Assembly (NCBI RefSeq): GCF_003355475.1
Contig: NZ_CP031356.1
Coordinates: 2,294,001-2,358,000 of the forward strand
Source of the DNA: Brachybacterium saurashtrense
Lineage (GTDB): Bacteria; Actinomycetota; Actinomycetes; Actinomycetales; Dermabacteraceae
Direction: 5' to 3'
DNA length: 64,000 nucleotides
The notes below the pieces were generated by a model, which was not told the DNA's origin, did no database searches, and was given only the letters and a program-made list of their open reading frames with translations. Shown piece by piece: positions 43,272 through 52,763 of this stretch. The position numbers were made by a program, and so were the translations under genes. The stretch's first letter is position 1, and every line of letters begins with the position of its first letter.

Positions 43272-46001
43272 GTGAGTGGCGGACGTCATCTGGTGATCGT
43301 CGAGTCCCCGGCGAAGGCGCGGACCATCGGCCGGTATCTCGGCGATGAGTACGACGTCAAGGCGTCGGTGGGCCACATCCGCGACATCCCCGTCCCGCGC
43401 GATCTCCCCGCCGAGATGAAGAAGGGCCCCTACGGCCGGTTCGGCGTGGACGTGGAGGGCGGCTTCGACCCGTACTACATCGTCAGCCCCGACAAGAAGA
43501 AGACCGTCGCGGAGCTGAAGAAGGCGCTCAAGGAGGCGGACACCCTCTACCTCGCCACCGATGAGGACCGCGAGGGCGAGGCGATCGCCTGGCACCTGCT
43601 GGAGACCCTCAAGCCCAAGAAGTCCCTGCCGGTCAAGCGCATGGTGTTCCACGAGATCACCAAGGACGCGATCCGCGCCGCGCTGGACAACACCCGCGAC
43701 ATCGACGACAGCCTGGTCGACGCGCAGGAGACCCGCCGCATCCTGGACCGCCTGGTGGGCTTCGAGCTCTCCCCCGTGCTGTGGCGCAAGATCAAGCCGT
43801 CCCTCTCCGCCGGGCGGGTGCAGTCCGTCGCCACCCGGTTGGTGGTGGAGCGCGAGCGCGAGCGCATGGCCTTCGTGCCGGCCGACTACTGGGACATCAC
43901 CGGCACCTTCGCCGCCGAGGACGAGGCCACCGCGTTCACCGCGAAGATCGCGACCGTGGACGGCGCCCGCGTCGCCACCGGCAGCGACTTCGCCGACGAC
44001 GGCACCCTCAAGCCCCGCGCGAAGAGCGCCGCCGTGCTCACCGAGGAGTCCGCGCAGACCCTCGTGCAGGTGCTCGAGGGCGCCCCGGCCACCGTGGCCT
44101 CGCTCGAGTCGAAGCCGTACACCCGCCGGCCCGCCGCCCCGTTCACCACCTCCTCGCTGCAGCAGGAGGCCTCGCGCAAGCTGCGCCTGGGCGCCCGCCA
44201 GGCCATGCGCGTGGCGCAGTCGCTGTACGAGAACGGCTACATCACCTACATGCGCACCGACTCGGTGACCCTCTCCGGCGAGGCGATCCGGGCCTCGCGG
44301 GCCCAGGCCGCGGAGCTGTACGGCTCCCAGTTCGTGCCCGAGAAGCCGCGCTACTACCAGAACAAGTCGCAGGCCGCGCAGGAGGCGCACGAGGCGATCC
44401 GCCCCGCCGGCGATCACTTCCGCACCCCGGCCGAGGTGGCCGGGCAGCTCTCCGGGGACGAGTTCCGCCTCTACGAGCTGATCTGGAAGCGCACCATCGC
44501 CTCCCAGATGGCCGACGCGAAGGGCACCACCTCCACGGTGGAGCTGCGGCTCGAGGCCGAGGGCCGCACCGCGACCTTCCGCGCCGCCGGCACCGTGATC
44601 ACCTTCCGCGGCTTCCTCGCCGCCTACGAGGAGGGCCGCGACGCCTCCCGCTACGGGGAGGACGCCGAGAAGGGCGGCGACAAGCGCCTGCCGCAGATGG
44701 AGGAGGGCCAGCAGCTCGCCACCCGGGAGCTGGCCCCCGACGGCCACACCACCACCCCGCCGCCGCGCTACACCGAGGCCTCGCTGGTGCGGGCGCTCGA
44801 GGACCGCGGCATCGGCCGCCCCTCCACCTACGCCTCCACCGTCGCGACCGTGCAGGATCGCGGCTACGTGCTGCGCCGCGGCACCGCGCTCGTGCCCAGC
44901 TGGACCGCGTTCGCGGTGGTGCGCCTGCTCGAGGAGCACTTCGGGCCGTTCATCGACTACGACTTCACCGCCCAGATGGAACAGCAGCTGGACCGCATGG
45001 CGCAGGGCGAGCTCGCCCGCGCCGACTACCTGCGCGCCTTCTACCTCTCCGACGGCACGGACGGCCCCATCGGCCTCAAGCCCATGGTGGACGACCTCGG
45101 CGAGATCGACGCCCGTGCCATCAACTCCATCGCGATCGGCGAGGACATCACCCTGCGGGTGGGCCGCTACGGCGCCTACCTGGAGCAGCCCGTGAGGGAC
45201 GCCGACGGCGCCCTGGTGGAGGGCGCGGACCCGCGCCGCGCGAACGTCTCCGACGAGGTCGCGCCCGACGAGCTGACCGTCGCCACGGCGAAGGAGATGC
45301 TCGAGCGCGCAAAGGACGACGGCCGGGTGCTGGGCACCGACCCGGAGTCCGGGCACGAGATCATCGCCAAGGACGGCCGCTTCGGCCCGTACGTCACCGA
45401 GGTGCTGCCCGAGGACCCGGAGGACAAGACCCCGAAGTCGAAGCGGCCCAAGCCCCGCACCGGCTCGCTGATGAAGTCCATGGACCTCTCCACGGTGACC
45501 CTCGAGGACGCGCTGAAGCTGCTGAGCCTGCCGCGCGTGGTGGGCACCACCGAGGACGGCGTGGAGATCACCGCCCAGAACGGCCGCTACGGGCCGTACA
45601 TGAAGAAGGGCACCGACTCCCGCTCCCTGGAGACCGAGGAGCAGATCTTCACCATCACGATGGAGGAGGCGGAGAAGATCTACGCCCAGCCCAAGACGCG
45701 GGGCCGGGCCGCCGCCAAGCCGCCGCTGAAGGAACTGGGCACCGATCCCACCAGCGAGAAGCCGATCGTGATCAAAGACGGCCGCTTCGGCCCGTACATC
45801 ACCGACGGCACCACCAACGTCTCGCTGCGCGCCACCGAGAAGGTGGAGGAGATCACCGAGCAGGTCGCGATCGAGAAGCTCGCCGAGAAGCGCGCCAAGG
45901 CCCCGGCGAAGAAGAAGGCGCCCGCCAAGAAGGCGCCGGCCAAGAAGGCCCCCGCGAAGAAGGCGACGACCTCGCGGGCGAAGAGCTCGCCGGCGACGTA
46001 G
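43272..46001 (+). CDS. topA: DNA topoisomerase I (type IA)
   Basis: 909 residues, GTG start after GGAAG. Toprim domain HLVIVESPAKARTIGRYLG at the N-terminus, DEDREGEAIAWHL with metal-binding acids, and the active-site Tyr (about 326) in YITYMRTDSVTLS. After the core, four C-terminal repeats carry R-[YF]-G-x-Y (VGRYGAYLEQP, DGRFGPYVTE, NGRYGPYMKKG, DGRFGPYITDG), the zinc-free actinobacterial C-terminal type. The last ~35 residues are a Lys/Ala/Pro tail made of repeated KKAPA units, as in other actinobacterial TopA, binding DNA non-specifically. It relaxes negative supercoils. Confidence 0.97.
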   Translation: MSGGRHLVIVESPAKARTIGRYLGDEYDVKASVGHIRDIPVPRDLPAEMKKGPYGRFGVDVEGGFDPYYIVSPDKKKTVAELKKALKEADTLYLATDEDREGEAIAWHLLETLKPKKSLPVKRMVFHEITKDAIRAALDNTRDIDDSLVDAQETRRILDRLVGFELSPVLWRKIKPSLSAGRVQSVATRLVVERERERMAFVPADYWDITGTFAAEDEATAFTAKIATVDGARVATGSDFADDGTLKPRAKSAAVLTEESAQTLVQVLEGAPATVASLESKPYTRRPAAPFTTSSLQQEASRKLRLGARQAMRVAQSLYENGYITYMRTDSVTLSGEAIRASRAQAAELYGSQFVPEKPRYYQNKSQAAQEAHEAIRPAGDHFRTPAEVAGQLSGDEFRLYELIWKRTIASQMADAKGTTSTVELRLEAEGRTATFRAAGTVITFRGFLAAYEEGRDASRYGEDAEKGGDKRLPQMEEGQQLATRELAPDGHTTTPPPRYTEASLVRALEDRGIGRPSTYASTVATVQDRGYVLRRGTALVPSWTAFAVVRLLEEHFGPFIDYDFTAQMEQQLDRMAQGELARADYLRAFYLSDGTDGPIGLKPMVDDLGEIDARAINSIAIGEDITLRVGRYGAYLEQPVRDADGALVEGADPRRANVSDEVAPDELTVATAKEMLERAKDDGRVLGTDPESGHEIIAKDGRFGPYVTEVLPEDPEDKTPKSKRPKPRTGSLMKSMDLSTVTLEDALKLLSLPRVVGTTEDGVEITAQNGRYGPYMKKGTDSRSLETEEQIFTITMEEAEKIYAQPKTRGRAAAKPPLKELGTDPTSEKPIVIKDGRFGPYITDGTTNVSLRATEKVEEITEQVAIEKLAEKRAKAPAKKKAPAKKAPAKKAPAKKATTSRAKSSPAT

Positions 46002-46160
46002 GCGCCGCCCGGGGATCCACGGCCCGACCGGGCCACGGCGCTCGTGCGCGATCACGGAGCGATCGGCCCGGAAGCGGCCACGAACGCGCATCGCAGGTCA
46101 CGGCGCGGCATCACCCGCGCTGCGACCCGCCCTGCTCCGTCACGACCGGTGAGATCGGCC

Positions 46161-46166
46161 TACAGT
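46161..46166 (+). promoter_or_regulatory. -10 hexamer TACAGT upstream of the sugar ABC operon
   Basis: TACAGT would start transcription near 46173, giving a leader of about 30 nt that contains AAAGGAG. The -35 region is not clear. Confidence 0.45.
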
Positions 46167-46203
46167 GGCCTCAGCAGCACTGCTGACTCACAAAGGAGTG
46201 ACG

Positions 46204-47538
46204 ATGAACAGACCTCTCCGTCGACGGACGGTCCTCTCGGGCGCGGCGGCCACCGCCGCGCTGGGGATGACCGGCTGCCTCCAGAATCCCGACCCCGGCG
46301 GAAGCGGCGGCACGACCGTCGAACGCTACTCCGAGGGGGACACCCCTGGCACCGGCACGGTCACCGTCCTCGGCGCCTTCGGCGGCCAGGAGCAGGAGGC
46401 CTTCCTCGCCTCGCTGGAGGACTTCCAGAGCGAGACCGGCATCAGCGTCCAGTACACGCCGGATTCCGATTTCACCACCACGGTGCAGCAGCGGGTGGGT
46501 GCCGGCGATGCCCCGGACATCGCCCTGTTCCCGCAGCCCGGCGGCCTGTTCAACCTCGCGGATCACATCGTCCCCATCGACGTGTACCTCGACTACGACG
46601 CCCTCGCCGGCACCCTGATCCCGGGCTTCCTGGACTCGGCGCGCCTGGGCGGGCGGGTCTACGGCGCCCCCATGCGCATGGCCTGCAAGTCGCTGATCTG
46701 GTACCCGAGAAAGGCGTACGAGGAGGGCGGATACTCAGCGGAGCCCGCCACCATGCAGGAGCTCTACGGGATCGCCGACGAGATCGCGGGCGACGGCATC
46801 ACCCCGTGGTCCGACGCCTGGGGCGCGGAGCAGGCCACCGGCTGGGTGGGCACCGACTGGATCGAGGAGTTCATGCTCCGGGTCCACGGCCCCGAGATCT
46901 ACGACGACTGGATCTACCACCGCATCCCGTTCAACTCCCCCGAGGTGGTCGAGGTGTTCGACATCGTGGGGGATCTGCTCAAGAGCGATGACGTGCTGGG
47001 CGGGGTGGACACCATCCTCTCTACCCCGTTCTCCGAGGCGCCGCTGCCGCTGTTCGAGGACCCGGCGCGTGCGATGTTCGTGCGCCAGGGGAACTTCGTC
47101 ACCGGCTTCTTCCCCGAGGACGTGCAGGAGAACCTCGACGAGGAGGTGGGAGTGTTCGCCATGCCCACCTGGGAGGGCGGCTTCGACGGCCAGCCGATCC
47201 TGGGCGGCGGAGACCTCGCGGCCCTGTTCACGCTGAACGACGACACCGTGAAGCTGATGCAGTTCCTCTCCTCCCCCGAGTTCGGCGGCCCCTGGGCGGG
47301 GGCCGGCGGCTGGCTGAGCCCGCACAAGACCTTCGACGACTCCCAGTACGCGGACGAGACCACCCGCACGATCGCCCGGATCGCCGCCGAGGCACAGGTG
47401 TTCCGCTACGACGGCTCCGACGTCATGCCCGCCGCCGTGGGCGGCGGCTCCTTCTGGAGCGGCATGGTGCAGTGGCTGCGCGGCGACAAGGACTCGCAGA
47501 CGGTGTGCGACGAGATCGAGGCCGGGTGGCCGGCGTGA
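46204..47538 (+). CDS. Carbohydrate ABC transporter substrate-binding lipoprotein
   Basis: 444 residues. The signal has RRRT (Tat-like twin Arg) then a hydrophobic core and lipobox MTGC with Cys25. The rest is a family 1 extracellular solute-binding protein: VTVLGAFGGQEQEAFLASLEDF, GDAPDIALFPQPGG, and late PEFGGPWAGAGGWLSPHKTF. GGAG is 8 nt before ATG 46204 (a GTG two codons earlier is possible). First gene of a three-gene importer; its stop overlaps the next GTG. Such proteins bind oligosaccharides or sugar conjugates; the ligand is unknown. Confidence 0.9.
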   Translation: MNRPLRRRTVLSGAAATAALGMTGCLQNPDPGGSGGTTVERYSEGDTPGTGTVTVLGAFGGQEQEAFLASLEDFQSETGISVQYTPDSDFTTTVQQRVGAGDAPDIALFPQPGGLFNLADHIVPIDVYLDYDALAGTLIPGFLDSARLGGRVYGAPMRMACKSLIWYPRKAYEEGGYSAEPATMQELYGIADEIAGDGITPWSDAWGAEQATGWVGTDWIEEFMLRVHGPEIYDDWIYHRIPFNSPEVVEVFDIVGDLLKSDDVLGGVDTILSTPFSEAPLPLFEDPARAMFVRQGNFVTGFFPEDVQENLDEEVGVFAMPTWEGGFDGQPILGGGDLAALFTLNDDTVKLMQFLSSPEFGGPWAGAGGWLSPHKTFDDSQYADETTRTIARIAAEAQVFRYDGSDVMPAAVGGGSFWSGMVQWLRGDKDSQTVCDEIEAGWPA

Positions 47539-48695
47539 CCAGCACAGCAGCTCCCTCCTCGGGCACCGCTGCGGGGACCGTCGCGCCGCGGCAGCGGGCC
47601 GGGTCCCCGGCCCGCCCGGTGCGGCTGCTGAGCGGGGCCGTGGGGATGGTGGTGACGGCCTGGCTCACCGGCAATGCGTTCCTGGCCTTCGCCTACTTCC
47701 CCCACTGGTTCCTGAACTCGGCGATCCTCATCGGCCTCCTGGGTCTGGTGGTCGGCATCGGCGGCTCGATCCTGTTCTTCTACTTCCTGAACCTGTGCAT
47801 CGAGGGCCTGCCCTCCCGCTTCTCCGAGGGCGTGATCCCCTACGCCTTCCTGCTGCCGGGCTTCGCGCTCATCGCGCTGCTGCTGCTCTACCCGGCGGTG
47901 CAGACGGTGGTGTACTCCTTCGCGAACGCGGACTCCACCGCCTGGGTGGGGTTGGACAACTACCGGGCGATCTTCGCCGATCCCGGGTTCTGGTCCGCCC
48001 TGCTGAACAACCTGCTGTGGATCCTCATCGTGCCGCTCGTGACGGTGAGCTTCGGCCTGCTGGTCGCGGTGCTCGCGGACAAGCTCTCCCCGGCCGGGGA
48101 GAAGGCCACGAAGTCGCTGGTGTTCCTGCCGATGGCGATCAGCTTCGTGGGCGCGGCGACGATCTGGGGCCTGGTGTACGCCTATAGCGCCCCGGGCAGC
48201 GCACAGACCGGTCTGCTCAACGCCGTCATCACCTCCCTCGGCGGCGAGCCGGTGAACTGGTACCTGCTGGACACCGCCCGGCTGAACTCGCTCTTCCTGA
48301 TGGTCATCCTGATCTGGCTGCAGACAGGGTTCGCCATGGTGCTGCTCAGCTCGGCCATCAAGGGCGTCCCGGAGGACACCATCGAGGCCGGGCGCATGGA
48401 CGGGGCGAGCGAGGCCCGCATCTTCTGGCGGATCATCTTCCCGCAGGTGCGGCCCACGCTGCTGGCGGTCTTCATCACCGTGCTGATCCTGGTGCTGAAG
48501 GTCTTCGACGTCATCTACGTGACGACCAACGGCGCGTACAGCACCGACGTGATCGCGAACCTGTTCTTCCGCAAGCTGTTCGTGGAGAGCCAGGCCGGGC
48601 AGGCCTCCGCCGTCGTGGTGGTGCTGCTGGTGCTGGTGCTCCCGATCCTCTGGTACCAGGTCCGGAGTTTCCGGCAGCAGGAGGCGAACCGATGA
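47535..48695 (+). CDS. Sugar ABC permease, MalF-like, with N-terminal TM extension
   Basis: 386 residues. Before the MetI-like core (from about residue 100) there are two extra hydrophobic segments (about 35-57 and 62-90). The coupling EAA motif EAGRMDGASEARIFWRIIFP lies near residues 293-312. GTG start overlaps the binding-protein stop (GTGA), and its stop overlaps the next ATG, so all three genes are translationally coupled. It forms the heterodimeric channel with the following permease. Confidence 0.9.
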   Translation: MTSTAAPSSGTAAGTVAPRQRAGSPARPVRLLSGAVGMVVTAWLTGNAFLAFAYFPHWFLNSAILIGLLGLVVGIGGSILFFYFLNLCIEGLPSRFSEGVIPYAFLLPGFALIALLLLYPAVQTVVYSFANADSTAWVGLDNYRAIFADPGFWSALLNNLLWILIVPLVTVSFGLLVAVLADKLSPAGEKATKSLVFLPMAISFVGAATIWGLVYAYSAPGSAQTGLLNAVITSLGGEPVNWYLLDTARLNSLFLMVILIWLQTGFAMVLLSSAIKGVPEDTIEAGRMDGASEARIFWRIIFPQVRPTLLAVFITVLILVLKVFDVIYVTTNGAYSTDVIANLFFRKLFVESQAGQASAVVVVLLVLVLPILWYQVRSFRQQEANR

Positions 48696-49546
48696 ACGGC
48701 ACGATGTCCGACGGCCGCAAGCGGTCCCCGCTGGCGATGCTCACGATGCCGCTGCTGGCCCTGCTGTGGACGATCCCCACCATCGGCCTGCTGGTCACCA
48801 GCTTCCGCGACCGCGTCTCCGCGGCCTCGAGCGGCTGGTGGTCGGCCTTCACCCAGGGCGGCTGGACGCTCGAGAACTACTCGCGCGTGTTCACCGAGAC
48901 CGACATGGGCACCTCTCTGGTGAGCTCGATCGTGGTGGCGCTGCCCGCCACGGTGCTCCCGATCATGTTCGCGGCCTTCGCGGCCTATGCGTTCACGTTC
49001 CTGAGCTTCCGCGGCAAGGACATCCTGTTCATCGCCATCGTGGCCCTCATGGTGGTGCCGATCCAGGTGGCCTTCCAGCCGATGCTGGACCTGCTGGGCC
49101 CGCGCGGGCTGGGGATCAACGGCGAGTTCGTGGCCGTGTGGCTGCTGCACACGGGCTTCGGCATGCCGCTGGCCGTGTACACGCTGCGCAACTACATGGC
49201 GACCCTGCCGGGATCCGTCGTGGAGAGCGCGAAGATCGACGGCGCCTCGCACTTCCAGACCTTCTGGCGGCTGGTGGCCCCGATGTCCTCGCCGGCGATC
49301 GCGGCGTTCGCCACCCTGCAGTTCCTGTGGGTGTGGAACGATCTGCTCATCGCCAAGCTGTTCATCGGCGGCGGCGAGAACAAGACCATCATCGTGGATC
49401 TGCAGCAGCAGCTCGGCACGCAGGGCCAGGGCGCGGAGCTCCTCACTGCGGGCGCGTTCGTCTCGATGGTGGTGCCGATGATCGTGTTCTTCTCCCTGCA
49501 GCGCTTCCTGGTGCGCGGCATGACGGCGGGCTCCGTGAAGGGGTAG
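48692..49546 (+). CDS. Sugar ABC permease, MalG-like
   Basis: 284 residues, six TM helices. The EAA loop ESAKIDGASHFQTFWRLVAP is near residues 178-197. Last gene of the importer operon; no ATPase gene follows, so the complex must borrow a shared ATPase of the MsiK/UgpC type from elsewhere in the genome, as is usual in actinobacteria. A hairpin terminator follows at 49614. Confidence 0.9.
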   Translation: MNGTMSDGRKRSPLAMLTMPLLALLWTIPTIGLLVTSFRDRVSAASSGWWSAFTQGGWTLENYSRVFTETDMGTSLVSSIVVALPATVLPIMFAAFAAYAFTFLSFRGKDILFIAIVALMVVPIQVAFQPMLDLLGPRGLGINGEFVAVWLLHTGFGMPLAVYTLRNYMATLPGSVVESAKIDGASHFQTFWRLVAPMSSPAIAAFATLQFLWVWNDLLIAKLFIGGGENKTIIVDLQQQLGTQGQGAELLTAGAFVSMVVPMIVFFSLQRFLVRGMTAGSVKG

Positions 49547-49613
49547 CCCGGTCCAGGGCAGCGCCCCGGTGGGGCGTTCCGTCCGATTGCGCCCTCGGCG
49601 TACCACCCTCCAC

Positions 49614-49648
49614 AGCGTCCCCGACACCGCCGCGGTGTCGGGGACGCT
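49614..49648 (+). terminator. Terminator of the sugar ABC operon
   Basis: Perfect 15-bp stem AGCGTCCCCGACACC / GGTGTCGGGGACGCT with a 5-nt loop. It abuts the -10 of the next gene (49652). Confidence 0.75.
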
Positions 49649-49651
49649 CGG

Positions 49652-49657
49652 TAGATT
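49652..49657 (+). promoter_or_regulatory. -10 hexamer TAGATT, leaderless promoter of the Gfo/Idh/MocA gene
   Basis: TAGATT ends 6 nt before ATG 49664, 3 nt after the terminator hairpin. Confidence 0.6.
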
Positions 49658-49663
49658 GGACCC

Positions 49664-50734
49664 ATGAGCGAGATCGACGAGACCCGCCGCGGAGGGACCG
49701 CGCTGTCCCTGCCCGCGTGCACCGTCCCCGACCCCTCGACCGCACCGGGGCTGCGTTGGGGCGTGATCTCCCCCGGTCACATCGCGGACCAGTTCACCGC
49801 CACCGCGCACCGCGCCACCGCCTCCCGCGTGGTCTCGGTGGTGTCCCGTTCGTCGCAGCGGGCCGAGGAGTTCGCCTCCCGCCACGGCATCACGCACTGG
49901 GGCGACTCCGTGGAGGAGATGCTCTCGCGCGGCGGCCTCGACGCCGTGTACATCGCCTCCCCGCACGCCCAGCACCGAGACCTGGCCCGCCCGGTGCTCG
50001 AGGCCGGGGTCCCGGTGCTGGTGGAGAAGGCGTTCACCCTCAACCTCGGACAGTCGCGCGAGCTGCTGGACCTCGCCCGGGCGCGCGGCGTGTTCGCGAT
50101 GGAGGCGATGTGGGCGCGCTTCCTGCCGCAGTACGACGTGCTGCGGCAGGTCCTCGCCGGGGGCCTGCTGGGCGAGATCATCGAGGTCGCGGCCGATCAC
50201 GGGCAGTCGTTCCCGCCGGATCCCGCGCACCGCATGTACGCGCCGGAGCTGGGCGGCGGCGCACTGCTGGACCTCGGCGTGTATCCCGTCTCCTTCGCGC
50301 AGATGGTGCTGGGCGATCTGGACGATCTCGCCGTGCGCGGGGACCTCACCGGGACGGGTGTCGATGCGTACGTGGCGCTGCTGGCCCGTGGGGCGCGCGG
50401 CGGCCGGGCCCGGCTGTCCTCCACGCTCAGCGCCCGCACCCCCACCGAGGCGGTTGTGAGCGGCACCCTGGGCTCCGCGCGCCTGGAGGGTGCCTTCTTC
50501 GCCCCGGGCACGCTGACGGTGTCCCTCCTCGACGGCCGCTCGGCGCAGTTCGCGCACCCGGGCGCTCCCGGGGACGGCATGGCCTACGAGATCGCCGAGG
50601 CAGCCCGGCGGATCACCGCCGGTCAGCTCGAGTCCCCGCTGATGAGCTGGGAGGACACCCTCAGCGTGATGCGCACGATGGACGCGATGCGCGCCGAGCT
50701 CGGCGTGGTCTACCCCGGGGAGGAGCGGGCATGA
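49664..50734 (+). CDS. Gfo/Idh/MocA family oxidoreductase
   Basis: 356 residues. Rossmann domain beginning LRWGVISPGHIADQF (about 26-40; G-x-x-x-P-G-x-I-A replaces the commoner G-x-G). The family motif EKAFTLN with the catalytic-site Lys is near residue 122, and the C-terminal sheet domain has GGGALLDLGVYPVSF (His is absent at the usual GGGxLxDxGxH position; Tyr-Pro instead, as in dihydrodiol-dehydrogenase-like members). NAD(P)-dependent sugar or diol oxidation is likely. It may act on the sugar brought in by the preceding transporter, although it has its own promoter. Stop overlaps the tmk ATG. Confidence 0.87.
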   Translation: MSEIDETRRGGTALSLPACTVPDPSTAPGLRWGVISPGHIADQFTATAHRATASRVVSVVSRSSQRAEEFASRHGITHWGDSVEEMLSRGGLDAVYIASPHAQHRDLARPVLEAGVPVLVEKAFTLNLGQSRELLDLARARGVFAMEAMWARFLPQYDVLRQVLAGGLLGEIIEVAADHGQSFPPDPAHRMYAPELGGGALLDLGVYPVSFAQMVLGDLDDLAVRGDLTGTGVDAYVALLARGARGGRARLSSTLSARTPTEAVVSGTLGSARLEGAFFAPGTLTVSLLDGRSAQFAHPGAPGDGMAYEIAEAARRITAGQLESPLMSWEDTLSVMRTMDAMRAELGVVYPGEERA

Positions 50735-51459
50735 GCCTCCTGGAGTCCGTGCGCGGCCTGCGTGTCCCCACCCCGCACCCGCCCCGCCGCGGCGTGTTCA
50801 TCTCCTTCGAGGGCGGGGACGGTGCCGGGAAGTCCACCCAGATGGCGATGCTGCGGGACCATCTGGTCACCGACCGGTCGGTCGCCGAGGATCTGATCCT
50901 CAGCACCCGCGAGCCGGGCGGCACCCCGCTCGGCACCAGCATCCGAGAGCTGCTGCTGCACGGCGAGGACGTGGATCCGCGGGCGGAGGCGCTGCTGTAC
51001 GCCGCCGATCGCGCCCATCACGTCGCCACCGTGGTGAAGCCGCACCTGGCCCGGGGCGGTCTGGTGCTCGGGGATCGCTACCTCGACTCCTCGGTCGCCT
51101 ATCAGGGGGCCGGCCGCGAGCTGGAGGGCGAGGAGATCGCCTCGCTGTCGCTGTGGGCGGTGCACGGCCTGCTCCCCCACCGCACGATCCTGCTGGACGT
51201 GCCGATCCAGACCCTCGACGAGCGCCGCGCGGAGGACCGCGACCGCCTCGAGCGGGCGGGGGACGAGTTCCACGCGGCCGTGCGGGAGGAGTTCCTGGAC
51301 CTCGCCCGGGCGGAGCCGGAGCGCTTCGCGGTGATCGATGGGACCCTCCCCCGCGAGGAGGTGCACCGCCAGGTGCTCGCGGCCGTGGGCGAGGTGCTGA
51401 GCCTGTTCGACCCCACCTTCGAGCCGGCCCCGCCCCGCCGCCACCGGGACGAGCAGTGA
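50731..51459 (+). CDS. tmk: Thymidylate kinase
   Basis: 242 residues. It phosphorylates dTMP to dTDP. P-loop FEGGDGAGKST at 26-36, REPGGTPLG, GDRYLDSSVAYQGAGR with the DRY-type motif near 113, and a LID region DRLERAGDEFH. The N-terminal ~20 residues and C-terminal Pro/Arg tail extend beyond the enzyme. Start and stop overlap neighbouring genes by 4 nt each, and tmk-holB pairing is conserved across bacteria. Confidence 0.95.
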   Translation: MSLLESVRGLRVPTPHPPRRGVFISFEGGDGAGKSTQMAMLRDHLVTDRSVAEDLILSTREPGGTPLGTSIRELLLHGEDVDPRAEALLYAADRAHHVATVVKPHLARGGLVLGDRYLDSSVAYQGAGRELEGEEIASLSLWAVHGLLPHRTILLDVPIQTLDERRAEDRDRLERAGDEFHAAVREEFLDLARAEPERFAVIDGTLPREEVHRQVLAAVGEVLSLFDPTFEPAPPRRHRDEQ

Positions 51460-52634
51460 CCGCGCCGGGCACCGCTCCCGCCGCGGAGGTCGCCGAGGGG
51501 GTGTGGGCCGACGTCGCGGGGCAGGAGGCCGCGGTCGCGCAGTTCCGCCGCGCTGCCGCCCCGGGCGGCTCCCTCGCCCAGGCGTGGCTGATCACCGGCC
51601 CGCCCGGCTCAGGCCGCTCCACCGCGGCGCGCGCCTTCGCCGCCACCCTCCAGTGCGAGCAGGGCACGGGCTGCGGGCAGTGCCGGGCCTGCCGCACCAC
51701 GCTGGCGGGCACCCACCCCGATGTCACCGTGGTCGCGACGGACAAGCTCTCGATCGCGAAGGAGGAGGTGCGGGCGCTGGTGATGACGGCGCAGCGCGCC
51801 CCCGCCACCGGCGCCCGACGGGTGCTGATCATCGAGGACGCGGATCGCATGAGCGCCGGCACGTTCAACGTGCTGCTGAAGTCCATCGAGGAGCCTCCCC
51901 CGGCGACGGTGTGGATGCTGTGCGCACCCTCGGCCGAGGATCTCGCGCCGACCATCAGGTCCCGCTGCCGCACCGTGTCGCTGTCGGTGCCGTCCGCGGA
52001 GGTGGTCGCCGAGCTGCTGCGCCGCCGCGACGGGGTGGACCCGGATCTCGCCGTGCGCGCCTCCCGGGCCGCGCAGGGCCACATCGGCCTCGCGCTGCGC
52101 TACGCCACCCAGGAGGGGGCGCTCGCGGCGCGGGAGGAGTCCGCGCGCTCGCTGCTGGCGCTGCGCGGCACGGGCGAGGCGGTGCTCGCGGCCCAGGCGA
52201 TGGTGGATCGCGCCACCGCCGAGGCGAAGGAGCATGCGGACGTCGTCGCCGCGGAGGAGAAGGAGCGCTTCCTGCGCTCGGCCGGGATCGAGGACGGCAA
52301 GGTGCCGCCGTCGCTGCGCTCCCAGGTGCGGCAGCTCGAGGAGGACGCCAAGCGGCGCCAGACCCGCCTGGTGCGCGATGTGCTGGACCGCTACCTGCTC
52401 GACGTGCACTCGGTGCTGCGCGACGTGCTCAGCCGCCAGCTGGGCACCGGCTCGCAGCTGGTGAACGTGGAGGTGGCCGAGGAGATCGACCGGGCCGCCG
52501 CGCAGGGCTCCGGCACCCTCACGCTGGGCCTGCTGGAGGCGGTGGGGCAGGCGCGCGAGCGGATCGGCGGGAACGTGCCCCCGCTGCTCGCGATCGAGGC
52601 CCTGCTCGCCCGCGTGGCGGTCACCCTCCGCTGA
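51456..52634 (+). CDS. holB: DNA polymerase III subunit delta prime
   Basis: 392 residues, GTG start within the tmk stop. AAA+ clamp-loader fold: P-loop GPPGSGRST (48-56) with Arg instead of Lys, four zinc ligands Cys67, 73, 76 and 79, ARRVLIIEDADRMS as the degenerate Walker B region, and RSRCRTVSL as the arginine-finger motif region (sensor SRC). It opens the sliding clamp together with delta and tau. The longer C-terminal helical part (250-392) is typical of actinobacteria. A strong terminator follows. Confidence 0.93.
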   Translation: MTAPGTAPAAEVAEGVWADVAGQEAAVAQFRRAAAPGGSLAQAWLITGPPGSGRSTAARAFAATLQCEQGTGCGQCRACRTTLAGTHPDVTVVATDKLSIAKEEVRALVMTAQRAPATGARRVLIIEDADRMSAGTFNVLLKSIEEPPPATVWMLCAPSAEDLAPTIRSRCRTVSLSVPSAEVVAELLRRRDGVDPDLAVRASRAAQGHIGLALRYATQEGALAAREESARSLLALRGTGEAVLAAQAMVDRATAEAKEHADVVAAEEKERFLRSAGIEDGKVPPSLRSQVRQLEEDAKRRQTRLVRDVLDRYLLDVHSVLRDVLSRQLGTGSQLVNVEVAEEIDRAAAQGSGTLTLGLLEAVGQARERIGGNVPPLLAIEALLARVAVTLR

Positions 52635-52707
52635 GCGGCGCCCGGCCCGCCCCGGGGATCTGGGCACCCTGCCCGCCGCACGCTGTGCCGCGGGGTGCCC
52701 GAACTTC

Positions 52708-52745
52708 TGTGCGCTCCTGTTCCAGACCTGGAACAGGAGCGCACA
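52708..52745. terminator. Bidirectional terminator between holB and the DUF3027 gene
   Basis: Perfect 18-bp inverted repeat (arm TGTGCGCTCCTGTTCCAG) with a 2-nt centre, in the convergent spacer. It is the longest perfect hairpin in the window. Confidence 0.8.
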
Positions 52746-52763
52746 TCACCGGGCGATCATCGC

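Noticed and set aside
43185..46091. Long minus-strand frame opposite topA
   Set aside because: The product is Leu/Gly/Val/Asp-rich and low-complexity without motifs; topA on the plus strand has all family signatures.
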